A stretch of 64,000 bases of DNA from contig NC_059483.1 of NCBI RefSeq assembly GCF_018139145.2, positions 5,606,001-5,670,000 on the forward strand. The letters are read 5' to 3'. Origin of the DNA: Gymnogyps californianus. Taxonomy: Eukaryota; Chordata; Aves; Accipitriformes; Cathartidae. The notes below the pieces were generated by a model that was not told the origin of the DNA, did no database searches, and saw only the letters and a list, made by a program, of their open reading frames with translations. The position numbers and the translations under genes were made by a program. Positions 1 to 14,499 of the stretch are shown here, piece by piece. The stretch's first letter is position 1. Each line of letters begins with the position of its first letter.

Positions 1-245
1 AGAAAAAGAGAATCTCCTTTAATACATCTCAAATTGATTTACAATTTTTATACATAATATTAATCTGTGGTTGAAAAGGGGGCAACCAAAGGTCGAGTGA
101 TGTAGTGTTTCCATTTTTCCATATGAGTCTTACTGTGTGTGATAAAAGCAAACTCCTTTATTTTGTCAGTCTGCAGGAATTTCTGATGAAGTGCAGGGGT
201 CACTTTTCTGTCAATTTGAGTAGGCAGCATTTTTGAACTACTGTT

Positions 246-306
246 TCCCCCCCCCCCCCCGCCTCAAACCGTGGCCGTCGTCTGACACACGCATGCACAC
301 ACACAC
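246..306. repeat. C homopolymer and CA-rich microsatellite
   Basis: A run of about 14 C (around 247-260) is followed about 25 bp later by a CA-rich stretch (ACACGCATGCACACACACAC). Simple-sequence DNA with no coding meaning. The homopolymer length may be unreliable. Confidence 0.85.
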
Positions 307-3300
307 TTAGAGTGCTGCAATCTGCAACTTATTAGTGCGCAGCGCTGGAGCCTGTCCAGTGGTTAGAAAATTTCCTGAAGCCTGGAATAACAGCAGTGGG
401 TGCAAGTGCCATCGAACAGAAGTGACAATGAGGGGCAGTCCGGCCCGCCTGGCGAAACGCCCGGGCTGGAAAACCAGCTGAGATAGTCAAACGCAGGAAG
501 ATTGACGCGGTGCATCTGGGAAATGCTCAAAAAGTTGGGTTCTTGAAAAAATTACCTTCTGTGATCGTAAGACATCATCTGTTTTCCTACAGAGATTGTT
601 TATAACAGGGTTTTCAAGCACTTGTCAAATAACCAGGAGTGAAGGAAACAGGCTAAAAATCTCTTACCGTTCAGATGAGTCCTGGTGTAGTTGGAAAAAA
701 ACAAACTCTCGTCATAGAGGTCCGCGGCTTCCCAAGTCAAAGGGTGCCTGGGAGAAGGAGAAAAGGAAACTATTAGTCAAAAGCGACGCGGCGAGTGCTT
801 GTCGAGCGCGGGATGTAGGTTGGGGAAGGTGATAACGCTGGGGCGATGTGCGCAGCGATGTCATTACGGGAGTCACGAGGTGAAGTCATACCTAGTAACT
901 GTTTTTTGTGTTGCTTAGCTTTTGTTACTTAGCTGTGATATCATGGGCAAAATATTATAAACATATCATGGCTATAGCTTGCTTGTGTAACAAAAGATCA
1001 GGAACTTTTATTAAGTTTGTTTTCCTTGTCATATTGTAAAAATTTATTATGTGTACTGTGTATATTAGAAACAGATTTGGGTAATTCTGTCTAAATGAAG
1101 TCATCCCAGCTATTTCCAGACTGTCTGTTTTTGGTTGTGAATAATTTTCATACATCAGATGGTTGTCATATTTAGTAGCTCTCTACATTTTAAATAGGAC
1201 ATATCCCATTTTGAACTTCCACGGACTTTAGCTGCCTCTAATTTTTAAGGCTGTTTTGTTGCAGGAGTATTTTCAAGTACTGCCCGTGGCAGGGCAGGGC
1301 AGAGCTGGAAAAGTCCCTCGCCTTTCTGCATCAAAATAACAGATTTTTAACAACTGCAGTAGTACTTGTGGCTTTCAGCAGCACGCGCTGGGGAAGAGCC
1401 TGCCAGATACCTATTTCAGCTTGTCCCTTTGTGTTCACACTTTGCAACAAATATGTTAAAAAAACACTAAAGAAGAAGTACTATGTATCAAAAACCTCTT
1501 CCGATGAAAGAAATCTCTTCTCTCAAAAAATGCATGCTTTTTTTTTCTTTTAACAGAAGTGTGAAAGAAGTTAATGTTTAAATGTTTAATGTTTAAATCA
1601 TATACACATCTACATAGCAGCTAAGTTACTGGGACTTTTTTATTTTTTTTTTAATCCTCAAGGCAAAGTTTCTTTAGTCAGCGTGGAGAAGCTCTGGTGC
1701 TCCTCCTGCACCAACCGAGAGGAGTATGCACTGGAGGAATCTGCAGTGATGATCACAGAGCAGAATTTTGCCCTAAAACCATCAACTTTGCCAGAAATAC
1801 TTGAGTTACAGCAATTTGTTTAAAAAGAAAGGGGGAAAAAAAAACCAGGAGAGAAAGAAGGCATTTTGATCTAGCTTGCTTGAGTGGAGGAGAGCAGCTG
1901 TTTGCCTCATGTTTAAATCTCTAGAGCTAATATTGAAGTTTCAGGGCAACAAGTGCAACATAACAGAGTAAGTAGAAACTAAACCCAGGGAAACAATTGG
2001 AAATGCCGCTTGGATGTGGGTTCGGAGCTTGACAGTTTTACAGCTGTGTCTTCGGGTTGGCATAATATTTTGCAGTGTGTGCAAAGAAAAGGCTGTTGTG
2101 TTGCTGAAATGTTTTTATTTTCCTGATAAGTGTAATCTGCCTTTTATAAATTACTCATCTATTTAAGGTGTAACATTAATGGCGCATAATCTCAAGTTAT
2201 TGAAAGCCTAGAAAATTGAAGTAGACTGAAGGCACAAGAAAGAAATGTACTTTGTGTCAGGATGAAGTTCGATGAAGCATGGAGAAGATGGAATAGATTA
2301 TTAAATAAACTTTGAGAGGAGATGGAAAAGGCACCGAAATCTCTCATTTTGAAAGGAATTAGTTTACTTGATTATATGCAACTGTATCACACTCAGGAAA
2401 GTATAAGACAAATGAAAGCAAAACAAAATTTAATTGAGCTATTATTTTGCAGACTTTGGCTCCGTTTCAGACAGCCTAATCAAATTGTGCTTTGCTCAAA
2501 TAACTAATGTTAAATGCAGTCTACCAACAGATGTTTAAACAGAGACTAATTGGAAAATCTACATCCTGGGTTTAGCCTGTCTAGCTGAAAAAGTTTTGAA
2601 ATTGCATCTTGAAGCGAGGTGGGAAGATGACGGGAGGAGCTCGGGTAGCGATGGGTGTCAGAAAGCGGTGTGAGGAGGCAGCGGTGCCTGTGCCGGAGCT
2701 GCCGAGGTCACCAATGCCATAGCTTGGTACCATTTGCCCCTCAGAAAGTTGTCCTCCATCATGTTACATCGTGGGAGTCATGTTGCAGCTCCATAGCTCA
2801 TGCCATGTGCCAGCACGCATCGAGTAGGTAATGCGGTGGAGCACACGGTTTGAGTATGTTTAAAGCAGTACATGTGATTATCAAAGCTCAACGCTTTCTT
2901 GCCAGTTCTGTCACTTTGGCGTTTTTTCAGCAGTAGGGATTCAAATAATATATTGCCATCTTTTAAGTTTTTAACTTGTGTGGCTTACCTCAGTGTTGAG
3001 CCTTTTATGACACATCTATGCAGCCACATGGACCTCTTGGATGGGTTGCAGCATGGGCCTAAGCAGCTTGGGCCAGATTTGTTCTGGGTTTAAGCGACAA
3101 CCATCCAGGGAGTATGCTGGAGTCGAGGGATCCCACTGAGATGGGTATAGCTTCCTACCTCTGATTTTTCTTTCGAATCAGTTTTACACCAAAGTCACTC
3201 CAGTAGTACCAAGGTGATCAGTTCTGGTTTGCCCAATGGTAGCGATCACGTCCACTGTGATTTCTTGGTCGATGTTTGGTTTTGTGTGTTTTGCTGCTCA

Positions 3301-4096
3301 TCAAGACTTTGGGCCGAAGAGTTACTCATGGTTTGTGTCCCAGGCTTTGAGCAGAGTCAGTTTGTGTAGTGCAGGTGCAGTGCACATTTCCACATTTGCT
3401 GTGGAAAATTTCTGTCTCAAGGACTTCGTTGTCCTAGGAAATGGTGTTTTGTGCATTCAGACAACTTTTGGAAGAAACTGGGTTTTTATCTATACAGTCA
3501 TGAAGCAAAAGGCAAAAATCAGAAACACTTGTGAAAAATTTCCCATCTTTCATTGGAAAAAAAAATCAGTAGAATTGCTTTGGCTAACTCTTAATAGCTC
3601 GGATAAACATCTGAAGCAAACCTTTTTGGAGATGCCAACCGCCAGCCTAGCCCATTGGTTCATAGCTGCAGTGCAAATTCAGTAAATTTAATCCTGTTGG
3701 TTTTGCTTGCAAGAATAGATGCATAAAGACCTGTTTGTTGATGATCGGTCACCGTTGTCACAGGCTACATTGTTAATTGATGAACCTTCCACGTCCATCC
3801 CAACACGAGCTCTGTTTGGGCCAAGGCAGCAACCTGTCGCCCTAAGCTGGGTTGTAACCCATGCCTCCATTTCATGTGGTCTTCTTCATGGGGTGGTTAC
3901 TCTGGGATGAGAGTGAGATGCAACTTGTTGAGTAATCTGTGAAGTGTATTAGAGGTGCCCATCTGGCTCTTGCAAAGGTTTGTCCACTGTTGTCTCAGGA
4001 CAGTGGCTCCTCAAGTTAGTGCTGGTGTTGTACAGGCTTAATAGCCAGTATGTAACGGGGAGTAGCCAGGCTGAGTGTAAAAAAAATAATAATGCA

Positions 4097-4121
4097 CATA
4101 TATATATATATATATATATAT
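4097..4121. repeat. (TA)n microsatellite
   Basis: About 12 uninterrupted TA units in intron 7. A typical variable microsatellite. Confidence 0.9.
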
Positions 4122-7100
4122 TTCCAAATTTACCAATTGGAACCCTACAAAAGACAGATTATATTTTATGGCGTGTAAACATCAGGGCAGATATTTCAGG
4201 AGAACTGCAGACAGCTGTAATTTTGTGAATGTGCACAAATTACTTGGAAAACAAATATTCCTCTGCCTACACAGCTGTATTCACAACCGTGGACCAGAAT
4301 GCCTTTTGCATGATGCTCACGCCTGCTTCTATGGAATATAATAATGCTCAAATGAAGAAAATGTGATTTAAAAGCGAAGTCAGAATTAATACTCGCTGTG
4401 AAAACCTGTATTACTGGCTGAGGTGTTGGCACAGGAATGGATAAACAACTTCAGGAAAAATGAGAACTAACCAAGGCGTTTATTCGTACTCAGATCAAGA
4501 GCTGAATGCTCAGACTTTTGTAGTAGAGATGAATGTGCCTGTATCTTCCAGAGATGCCAAATGCTGTCTATGCCATCCTACAGGGTAAACATTAAATTGG
4601 ATTTGGTGGTTAAAGAGGTCTGCAGGGCTGCGTCTGGTCTCCCGTGGGGAGAAGGGGTGTGGGAAGGAGGTGAGGGCTCCGGGTCAGCGTCTTCCCGGCC
4701 CTTTTCTTCCCGGTTATCTGCACCCAGGTGGATTTGCAGAATGCAACCGAGCTGTCGTTCACGTCGTTTAATTGCGTGCTGGCGGTTCCTTCTGTTTGTC
4801 CTTTTACTGTGTGATAAGGGGCTTATACAGGAAAGTAGGAATAACAAGAGAGGAGGCAAAGAAAATCCCCAAAAGTAAAACAAGGCCAAGCAAGAAGGAG
4901 TAAAGCACAAGTTGGCAAGAGCCAAAGGCCTGGCATTGATTTTACTTGTAACTTTTGTGTTTATTCAAAGGCTGTGGATACAGGTTAACTTCCTTTGCTC
5001 AATATTTATTGCTAAGTTACTTGTCTTAAACTGGAACAATGAGCACTTTGTTGATTGGGTTAAGAGATTGTCCCATTTCATTTGGTCTCCTGCATCTTTC
5101 TCTCTATCTGAAGGTTTTAAGCAGTTTATTTTAATTTCAGATTTCTAACCCTCCATCGTGAATTGCTGCTGTGCCACCAGCAGCAACACTTGAGGGACTA
5201 TTGTTCGTCTTTTCAAAGTGGTGGGAGCACACAGCGGAGCCATTAGCTTCTATGAAACTTGACCTTCCTTGATGATATTACACCTTGCAGATTCAGAGCA
5301 GGATAAACATTTTAAAGGAGAGGGGAAATATCAGATAGGTTATTTTTCATCAGAAAAGGTTGTAGAAATATTCTGCGCAAGAATTAAAAATAGGAGGGAA
5401 AAAAACCATAATGGCAATAGTTACCTTTCTGTTTGACAGCCATCAAAGATGCTGCCCAGATCAGTTAATAGGAGAGTGACTATCTCCTTGCTGTTAACCA
5501 CACTAACCCCTGAGCAGACAGTTGAGCAGAAAATCAGTAAAGTCACAGTGTAGTGAATGATGACTGTGCTGATTTTGCCCTAATTTAGCCATGGCAATGA
5601 TTTTGGTGCTATTAGGAATGGACCCATCCTGGACAATCTTCCAGGCTGCAGTGTTTGGAAAGTGCCCCCAAAGTATTGGGGACTTCTCTCTGGAATAGGA
5701 GCATTAATATAATGCAGAACATAGTTAAGATATTTTTAAATTATGTTGTCCGCAACTGGCACTACAAGGGAAGGTATGTTTATGACTTCCATCACTGTTA
5801 TTTTTTACTTGGGCTTGTTGCTTGGAAAGTGTGCTCATTTTGAGTCCTTCACTCATCTGTGTCTACCCAGAAGAAAAACAAACCCATTTCTTCTGGGAGA
5901 GCCCGGCAGTGGACACATCAGAGCGGCAGGGCCAGCTGCAAAATTGTGGTGGTGGTTTGTTGCTAATTCTGCAGGAGTGAGCAGAGGGGACCACCCTGTC
6001 TTTAAAAAAAAAAAAAGGAAAGAAAAACAAAACAAAAATAAAAAAAACCACTTTCAGTTTGTAACTTTGATTTTGCTGGAAAAAAGCAAACTACACCAAA
6101 AAGCGGCAAATAGCCTTATTCCTTGCACAGGATGGTATAATAATTACTGGGGCAGTTTTTCCATTCCTGGTTGCTTTTGCCTCACACCTGTAGGAGGGCC
6201 GTTCTTTTGCTTCTGTGCTTCGCCACCAAAGTACTTTTATTTGAAAACACGAGGAAATTCAATTTCCTAACACGCCTCTCAAGTCAGGGCAGTTACGGCA
6301 ATAGAAGAGTTGCAAATGGCTCATGTGTGAACAGTTTAGGATGGAGCTATTCGTACGGGGCCATGCTGAGGTGCGGGAGAGGGAAGATAATTGTAAATGT
6401 TCTTGTGGGGATCTGATTGACAGCTTATTGTCTGCAGGCAGTTGAGTAAAGAATAGGAAATGAGTTAAGTGTAGGGGATCTGGCAGGCTGCAGGCTCTCC
6501 TGATGGTGGCTGCTGCACCGAGCAAAGCACCTGGAGCTCCCAAACCAGCCCCAGCAGGGGTGCCCGCGGCACCCCCCTTTCCGAAGCATCCCCAAAGGGA
6601 CGCCCCTTAGTCGGTTCAAAACGTGTGTGAGATGAGGCTGTGTCTCGTTTGCTGCTGCTTGGTCATCTGGGGTGCCTGGAGTGCTCTCAGCCCCTCTGGT
6701 CGGCGTGTTGGGGCGATCCCAGTTTGTGTGTTACTGTGATGTGTTTCCGACCCGTTAATGTGGGGGGACAGCAGGGATGTCCCACAGTGCTGGTGGATGC
6801 CCATGGTCCGTAAGCAGAACAAGAGAAGGAAACATCTTCTCGACTGAATAGATTTGTTAACGCGAGGTCTCTTTGGTAGTGTTACAATATCATGAGGTCA
6901 AGGCCAGTTACATGTGTTTTAAAGTTTTCATTATCCCACCTTTTTCTCTGGAGTGATGCATGCCCTCGGGTCCAAGTGCCCATTGCTGAAGATAGGAATA
7001 TTAAAAACAAATACTCCTCCCCTAAAATCTCACTGTGTGTATTTTTTTTAATCTCCTTGCCTATGTGCGTTTCAAAAAAGAAATAAAAAAACCCCAGCTT

Positions 7101-9104
7101 TGCATTGTTAGTGTAGGCTTCTGAGCCAGATTGTACTACAGAGCCCACTGATGTGTCTTCCCCTGAGGTATGGAAAGATCTATGTGTGCTAAGCAGGTGT
7201 TTTCGTTTGTTTAATTGGAGCTGAGTTTAGCACAATATTACAGATAAATGAATTACACATGTTCAGTAATTCATAGGAAGTGATCGTTGTTTTGCTTAGG
7301 CACTTGTCTTCGCATCCAGGTTCGCAGAGATAGCGTGCTGGCAAACGTGGACAGAAGTCATTTAAAAACAAAAAACAGTGTGTACATGAGGAGAGCCTGA
7401 TGTCTGGTTGCTAAAACAGCAATAACTATTTCGTCTTTGTTTAAATCGTAACATTTTAAATTTAAATAGTATCCTGTTTTGACAAACTACAAAACCACAG
7501 GTCTGAAAAAGAAACGCACGAGGCCTGTGTCAATAGTCGGTGGCATCTCTGGGCAGGAAGCTTTGGGGTGACACACGCTGCTGGTGACGGCACCAGGGAT
7601 GGAGAGACCCGGGAACCACCCGGAGGGCTCCAGGGCTTCTCTGGCGTGCCGCACCCAGAGCAGCCGGTTACATGCACATCGCTTGGCAAGAAGATGACTG
7701 GTTTGCTTCTACCAGTGTTTTTTATTTATTATTAGTCACTTTTTCCGTGTCCTTTTACCGGCCTTCCCGGGCTCAAGCTGCCACCCCTTCTGCAGATGTG
7801 CTGTGGAGCACGAGTGCCCCCAGCCCCCCGCCGCCGCTGACAGGTCTCACAGCAGCGGGACAGGACCCTTGGATCCCAGCAAAGCCTCTCCCCGGTGGGA
7901 GCAGCACGGGCGATGCGCTGGGCCCCGCTCTGCCCACCAAGGAGCACCGAGCAAGAGCCCACGGGGCAGCTCGGAGGTGCTGCCTTTCAAAGGACGAGCA
8001 AAACTGGTCGCTTCTTACAGCTTCTCTCCTGGTTTTGAGTAGTCCCAGCCCTTGGCCAGCTTCCAAATGCATAATTACATTCAACTTACCCAAATTTCCT
8101 CTGCAGATTCAATTGTAAACTATTTTCTCGCTCTCTTCTGCCAGTGTTGTATATAACTCTGCTGCGCAGCATTAAACAACTGTCACGCGCAGCTCCAGAG
8201 CCTGTTGAGTTTTCAGCACAGAAAGTAAAAGGTTGTATCAGAACTTGCGCTGAACTTTAGAGAAAGTATTGCTTGTGCCTTTTCAGTTCATGAAGTACTT
8301 AAGAGCAAGCTTTTGGATTAAAGGTGTGGTTGGTGCGTAAGTCACTGCTGTTAGCAGACAATGCCAGCACTTCAGGCTGATTGTGAAAAGTGACTTACTC
8401 AAGGCTGTCCTCTCTCATGGATGTCCTCGCCTTCAAGCCTCCTGATAATTGAAATTAAGGCTGTTTAGCTGCATTCCTCATTCATCTAGGAATTTGTTAA
8501 TGCATCACCTGTAGAGCCACTGCGTATCTTCTTTTCCTCCCACCGGCGACGGCTTCCCACCAGCCTCCTGCCAGATCACTCCGCTCCGTGGGCTACAACA
8601 GAAGGGTCTTGTATGGCAAGAGCTACGCTGATAGAAAAAAACAGCAGCCCTGACCCACACGGGTATGCATATAAAGCTGTGTCTAGCAAAGCCTGCGTCC
8701 TAGGATGTGATCCAGGCAGCGGGTCTTGGTGCAGCAGCGTGGCTTTCTAAAGGAAGCCAAAGGCACGTGGGGAAGTCGTGTGTGATCTGGGAAGTGCTCC
8801 TGCATCCTCCAGGTTAAATGGAGCCACCACAGTAAATCACAGTTGAAAGTGAGTTGGAAGCTTTTAAAACTGTTACTTGTTTGAGGCTTTTCCTGCTGCA
8901 CGCGTCGGTACGGGATTGTTCTGCAGGAGGCTCTTGGGAATTAATGTATGTCCAAACCCAGGAGCAATCTCGGAAGGTTTGCAGCGGTGTAATCTATAAA
9001 CTTTTAATTATATATATAGCTGAGTAAATAGCTTGAAATCTCTTTAAACTCTTTGTTCACAAATGTATATTAAAAAGTGCCCATCCCACATGTACACACA
9101 CCCA

Positions 9105-9126
9105 CCCTTTTCCTTCCTTCCTTCCT
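9105..9126. repeat. (TTCC)n microsatellite
   Basis: Short pyrimidine tetranucleotide repeat (CCTTCCTTCCTTCC) within a longer polypyrimidine patch. Confidence 0.8.
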
Positions 9127-10344
9127 CGTTTTACACCCACTTCCAGCAAGGCTTTGGCTCGTGGCATCCTTCCTTGTGCTGGGAGCCGTGGCCAGAACTC
9201 CCCGCAGGGCTGGCCCGGCCGGAGGCTCAGCTGGACCACCGAGCCCCTCCGCTCTGCCGTCCTCCTGGCATGTGTCTGGCATCAGAGGACGGTGCAGGAG
9301 TTGTTGACTGTGTCTGGGTTTCCCACTTGACGTGCAACCCATTTGGGAGGCTGATTCTGCAGCTTCAAACACTTTAATGAGATGCAAATTGTTTGCGATG
9401 CTGCCTTATTAAATGTATTGTAATTTTAAAATCATTTGCTTGTTAATTGTATTTAAATAGCTACCACTTAGACAAGCAGAAAGTTTCCAGAAAGATAAAT
9501 TGTTTTTTCTTTTCACTATGTTTGAAAGCGGCCCCGATGACTGCTCTCGGCTGCTTTGATACAGCACTTTCCAAATGGAAGTGCCCTGCCCACGCTCGCC
9601 TCCTGGTCCTCACCCTTTCCCCCAAAGAAGAAATACTCACTCTGTTACCTTTCTTCTATGAAACCGCAGTCCCTGAAGAAGGTGATACAGAGGAGTGGCT
9701 TGGGAGATTTAGAGTGGAGATAGCTTACTTTCCCCTCTGTTCAGCCAAGTCGGATCAGCCTAGGTCAGATTTTGGGGCGTGTGTGAGGCGGATGCTGCCG
9801 CCCCCGTGCAGATGGGATTTGAAAGGATCCCAAAGATTTGGGAGATGCTTACATCTTTTGGGCCCTTTGAAATTCCCAGCCCATTTTTATGTTGGTGTAT
9901 GTCTGCCAGGCCACTGAGGCAAGGTCGCCCATCCTCAGCACCTTCAAGGCTCTGTCTTCTGCATGTTGAAATAAATGGCAAAAGTTTCTCTTGGCTGTGG
10001 CTGAGCAATATGAGGTCCCTGTTGACCTCAGTTCAGCTTGGTTTAGAGCTGATTTTGATCCTACATCGTTGCTAGCTTTGGCGTGGAGCAAGCCACACGG
10101 TATCATTTGTATTTTATTTGTATTTGAAATACCGTCCTGGAAAATGAAAAATAATACTTCCATATCAGTTCTTTCGTTCTTCTTGCGTTGGCTGGAGGGC
10201 CCCACCCTCCCAGCGCTCCCGACTCTTGTTTTCCAGCTCCTCTGTGTTCAGCGCCGGACCCTCCTTTCAATTCTGCCTCATTTTTCCAGTGACGTTTCAT
10301 ATTCCCTTTGTTTTCTGTTTGCATCTTTGTTGTGCGGCAGGATC

Positions 10345-10480
10345 AGTAATAATAGTTAATAATTAGCAGCTCAATAGCACTCTTCACCTTCAAAGCAATT
10401 TTAGGCATTGAATCACTGCAGCTCTGCTGGCAATATTACGATATTGACTTGTTACTTCACCAGTGTCACAGAGGCAGCAA
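10345..10480 (+). repeat. MIR/CORE-like SINE relic (diverged)
   Basis: The sequence reads like the internal part of an old tRNA-derived CORE-SINE. AATAATAGTTAATAATTA is followed by TAGCACTCTTCACCTTCAAAG, CAATTTTAGGCATTGAATCACTGCAG, then a cytosine-poor core and GTGTCACAGAGGCAGCA at the end. This matches the usual order of such elements: cells of ATAGCACCTTTCA, then a downstream CACAGAGGC box. Divergence is high, so family naming is by resemblance only. It is an ancient neutral insertion in intron 7. Confidence 0.5.
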
Positions 10481-10544
10481 AAGCTGCATTTTTATGGAGG
10501 CCAATATGGGGTCAAATTTTTTAGAGTACAAAATTGGCAAAAAA

Positions 10545-10690
10545 TAAAATTTTCTCCTAGGCTGACACTTTGTTTGCCAAATTTCAGCATAGAGCCAATT
10601 TTTAAAGCTGAGTAATAAACACCTGAAAAGTTCTGGTTTATAATGGCAGTGCTGAAAAGCCATTAAATGAATGGCTCCGCTATAACACAA
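10545..10690 (+). repeat. Dispersed unnamed repeat, copy 1 (hairpin family)
   Basis: This stretch aligns with 32411-32558. Shared order: an AAATTT block, GCCAA-TTTCA, AGAG--AATTTTT, AGCTGAGT-ATAAAC-CCTGAAAA, GTTTATAATGG, then a GCTGA block and a final CTATAA. Differences are scattered as in two old copies of one mobile element. The central part is an imperfect inverted repeat (ATAAAC ... GTTTAT). I do not recognise the family. Confidence 0.7.
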
Positions 10691-13600
10691 GAAAACCCTC
10701 TTAAACTGTCGAAAAACCTGTAAAAGCTGGACGGAGGCTTAGCGAACGCCAACTTTGCCTTTGAGCCTGGAGCTGAGATGCAAAGTGAACCTGCGGGGAC
10801 TGGTAGGGTAGATCATTAGGGATGTCCCTTCTCTGTGATGGGGAAATGGTCCTTTCCCAGGTATGTGGTGGAGCTAGGCGAGCATCCTGTCCTAGGCGAG
10901 CATCTCTCCAGGTCTCTCAAGCCATAGGGAGACGGAAGGCAAGGAGGAGCAATGGGGATGGAGCGCCAGGGGAGCAGAGAGCAGAATTTGGGACAACAGG
11001 GAAAGCCTGGAGCAAAGGAGGAATCGAGGGATGCAAGGCAGCAGAGGGGCTTTGGGAGGAAACGGCATGGGGGCGGTGGGAGGGAGCAGCGCATGGGGAT
11101 TTGGGGCCAGGAGCCTGTGCAGCAGCAAGCACAGCTCTGCGGGGCACGTGCATGGTCCACAGTGTCCTGGAGGGAGACATGACCAGCGAGGTGGCAAGAA
11201 GCCCTGAAGAAGCCCTGCTTGACTTGTTTCCTCCTGGGCCCGAAGGGCGTATTTCTGCACGGATTTTCGAGGAAGTGAGAGCAGCTCCGCTTCCTTCTGC
11301 CTGCGACCTGCGGCTCGCTGGCACACACGGATGCAAATGCTGCATCCCAGACGAGCATCGTACGTGCAGATGGCTGAGAGCAAGGTATCAAAACCCACTT
11401 CCCTAAGGGATCACGCAGCCCCTGGCCAGCTCAGACCCTCTCCCCAGCACAGGGTCTGCTGGCAGAAGGTGCCGCTGGGAAGCTGAGCTGTAAGAGCAGC
11501 ATAGTAAAATAGCAAATTGACCAGTAAAAGAAATCAGTAAATGAAGAGAACAGCTATTAATGTGCCAAGCCAAGATGTGTAATTATACCCTAGGACTTTT
11601 CCAAACTAATACATGTTAAAGGTGTAAAGCTATTAAAGGAGAGATTTTTCTGTACAGGGAACTTACGTAGATAGAAGGATTTACACTGTATTTTATTCTG
11701 GTATTATAAGGTATAAGGAACGTTTGAGCAAATCCAGTCATTCCTATTATTACAATATCATACGTTTTTCATGTCATTTTATGCAGTTCTTCAAAAACTT
11801 TGGCACTAATTCTCTTTATATTGTTAGGAATTTTCTTTTAAAAACAGAATTCTTTTTCTCAAATAGTTAATTAGATTTTGAACTTCAAATACAGTACTTA
11901 GTTTTTTTTCCTCCCAAGAATAGGGGTGTTAGATCCATTGTGCTGGCCAAATTACAGTTTGGATAGTTACATTCTCTCTGCTTAATCACCCTGCAATTTC
12001 ATTGGAGTGAAGGATTTGGTGCCTCAGGTGTCCTGAATTCCTCCAGAGCTCTGTATGGCGAAGTTGCTGCCACCATCCACCCCAGAAGTGGCTGCATTTA
12101 ACAGCAGAGAATTGTCATCTCCTTCCAGAGCATAAATAACAGTTTCACTCGCAGAGGTGGATTTTTGTACTATTCCTCCGTTGTTACACTTTGCAGCGAG
12201 TTTGTGCTTTTCCAACCCAAGCAGCCCTGCCCCAAGTCTTTAGGCACATCTGAGGCATTTCTCTTGCTACAGGAAGGCAAATTTGTTTTAAGAGGCCCCA
12301 GACCAAGTCCTTTATTTGCTTGTTCACCCTTTGCCGTGATGGGTGCAGTGAAGGAGTGGGTCCTGGCTGCCCCACTGCATCCCCTCCTGGCTCAGAGACC
12401 TGCTACGTCTCAGCATCATCTTTTTTTCTTGTGGCTCAGAGGGGAGAAAATGATTGGGATAAGTGGCAGCTGGATTTGGCTGGGAAACGTCCGTGGGACA
12501 TAACCCGTGCTTGGAGACAGGAGCCCTCTTTGCCTGGGGAAAGGAAGCGGGAGGGGAGGATCCTGTCCTTGAGTTCAGTTCAGGCCCCGTTTATTTGGGA
12601 AGAAGTGATGGATCGTGGCATTGCACTGTGAAGGGCCGGAGTGGAAGTACAAAGGAAAACCCCAAAGCACACAGTGAGCCCTGCTTAGTGCTGGACAAAG
12701 GACTCTGAGCCGGTCGGATGACCCCAAGGGATCCAAGAGCAAAGTCCTATAGCTGGGCTGTTTGCTTAGCCTGTACGGCTGGCTGTTTCTCGTCCATGTG
12801 AAACCAGACGTGCACCATCAAAATGACTGACGTGGCCCAAGGCCAGGGGATGGCTGTGCCGAAGCTGGGTCTCCTCCTGCCCTGCAGCGTGCCACCGGCT
12901 TCTCCTCCCCTCCCGTCCCCCATCCTGCTGGGCTGAGTGAGGGGCTGCTCCTGACCCAGAGACAGTGAGGAGGAGGAGCACCCTACGTGCATCGCAGGGT
13001 GGTGGTCGCGAGGAGGCCTCCCTCGCCATGCCCTGCTTCCAAAAAAGCTTTGTATACAGGGGAACCTGGGATGGTAACCTTTAGTAGCTCCTCCTGGCAG
13101 TTCAGCCGCTGCCTTGCAGCAAGCATACCTTGCAAGTCCGGTATGGCAACCAGAGGTCATCTCGGAGGGCTTCTCTGTGTCCTCCTGCCTGCAGTAAGTC
13201 TTCTTGGCTTTATCATTGTTCGCCAGCTTTGCAAATTGCACTGTTCTGCTGCTTTTTGGCATTTTGGAGGTGTATTTGATTCCTGGAGCTGTGGTGCCAC
13301 CCGTTCGTTCTAGCAGGAGCAGAGATCCCAGTGCCGCTTTCAGACTCCTTCTCCATGTAGCATCAGCAGCGCTTCAGCTTTTCTGTGCACTCCTGTCTAA
13401 CCACGAGGGCTGTTGCTTAAACACCTCTTTAGGAAATAATTCAAATTGTTCTGTTGCATGTACGAAGTTAACTGTTTTCCTCCTTAAAGAAAAGATGAGC
13501 AAAAGCTCTTCCCTTGGCTGCCTTCTTTAAAAAAATTAAAAGTAGCTTTTGAATGTTGGAGGAAGACTTCAACTATGAGCCAGCTAAATATACTGTATCA

Positions 13601-14499
13601 TGAAACCTCGGGGACCATTGAAATGAGAACAGTGGCCCATTACTGCTAAGAAGGTGTTTTATTGAAAATACGCTGACATATGTTCCCAACAGAGTGAGTA
13701 AAAAAGGGCGAGATGCCCGGCGGTGATACAGGTTATTCTCGCACATGAACCAGAATGTATAGTTTGGCACTCCTAGGCTGCGCGCGAGTAAACAGCGTAA
13801 TGGACTGATAGGCGTTTTTACATACAAGGGCCCATATTTAACCTGATTTATTTTAATTTAAATGCGTGGCGATATATGTGTGTGTGTAGGGGTGTGTGTA
13901 TACAAGCTGTTGTGGAAGCGGACATGGTTTTTTAGAAGGGGATTCTTCGCGGTGAGGCGAATCATTAAGTCTCCTGATGATAGAAGCAGATTACCAGGAG
14001 AGGGCAGTGCATCTAACGCTGTATTTCACACCAGCTGTACCTGCACCAGCCCCAGACCGGGGTGATCCACCTCAGAATGCAAAGCTGGGGGCACTGGGGC
14101 TGCTCCAGCCCGCAGCGCCCGCCTGCCTGCACAGAGGCAGTGAGCAGAAGATGATCTGTCTGGAGTGGCCAGGAGTTCACTGGTTAATACTTCACGGGCA
14201 AAAATGTGTTTGATTGACGTTTGTTTTGTTGACGTTTCATTCTGTGGGTTTTTTTTCTTACCATGGCAACTTTAACATCATGACAAAACACCTACTTTTC
14301 TTCTCGGAGCCATCGCTGTTGTCATGCCCAGTAGGTTATTTTGGTAGACAGGGGTTGTTCTTTTCAAGTGGAGGTGTTGCCATCTCCTGCCAGATACCAC
14401 CTCCAGTCTTTCCTGTCCTAAGAAGGTTTTTCTCTCTGTGAACACCGTGTTTCAACCCATGGCAAAAAAATGGAGTTTTAATGGAAACTGCAGCATTTC

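Noticed and set aside
3236..3685. 149-codon ORF in intron 7
   Set aside because: No recognisable domain, no splice or promoter context, ordinary intronic composition. A chance ORF.
10816..11406. Overlapping ORFs of about 190 codons on both strands
   Set aside because: GC-rich patch with open frames on both strands at once. Neither product resembles a known protein.
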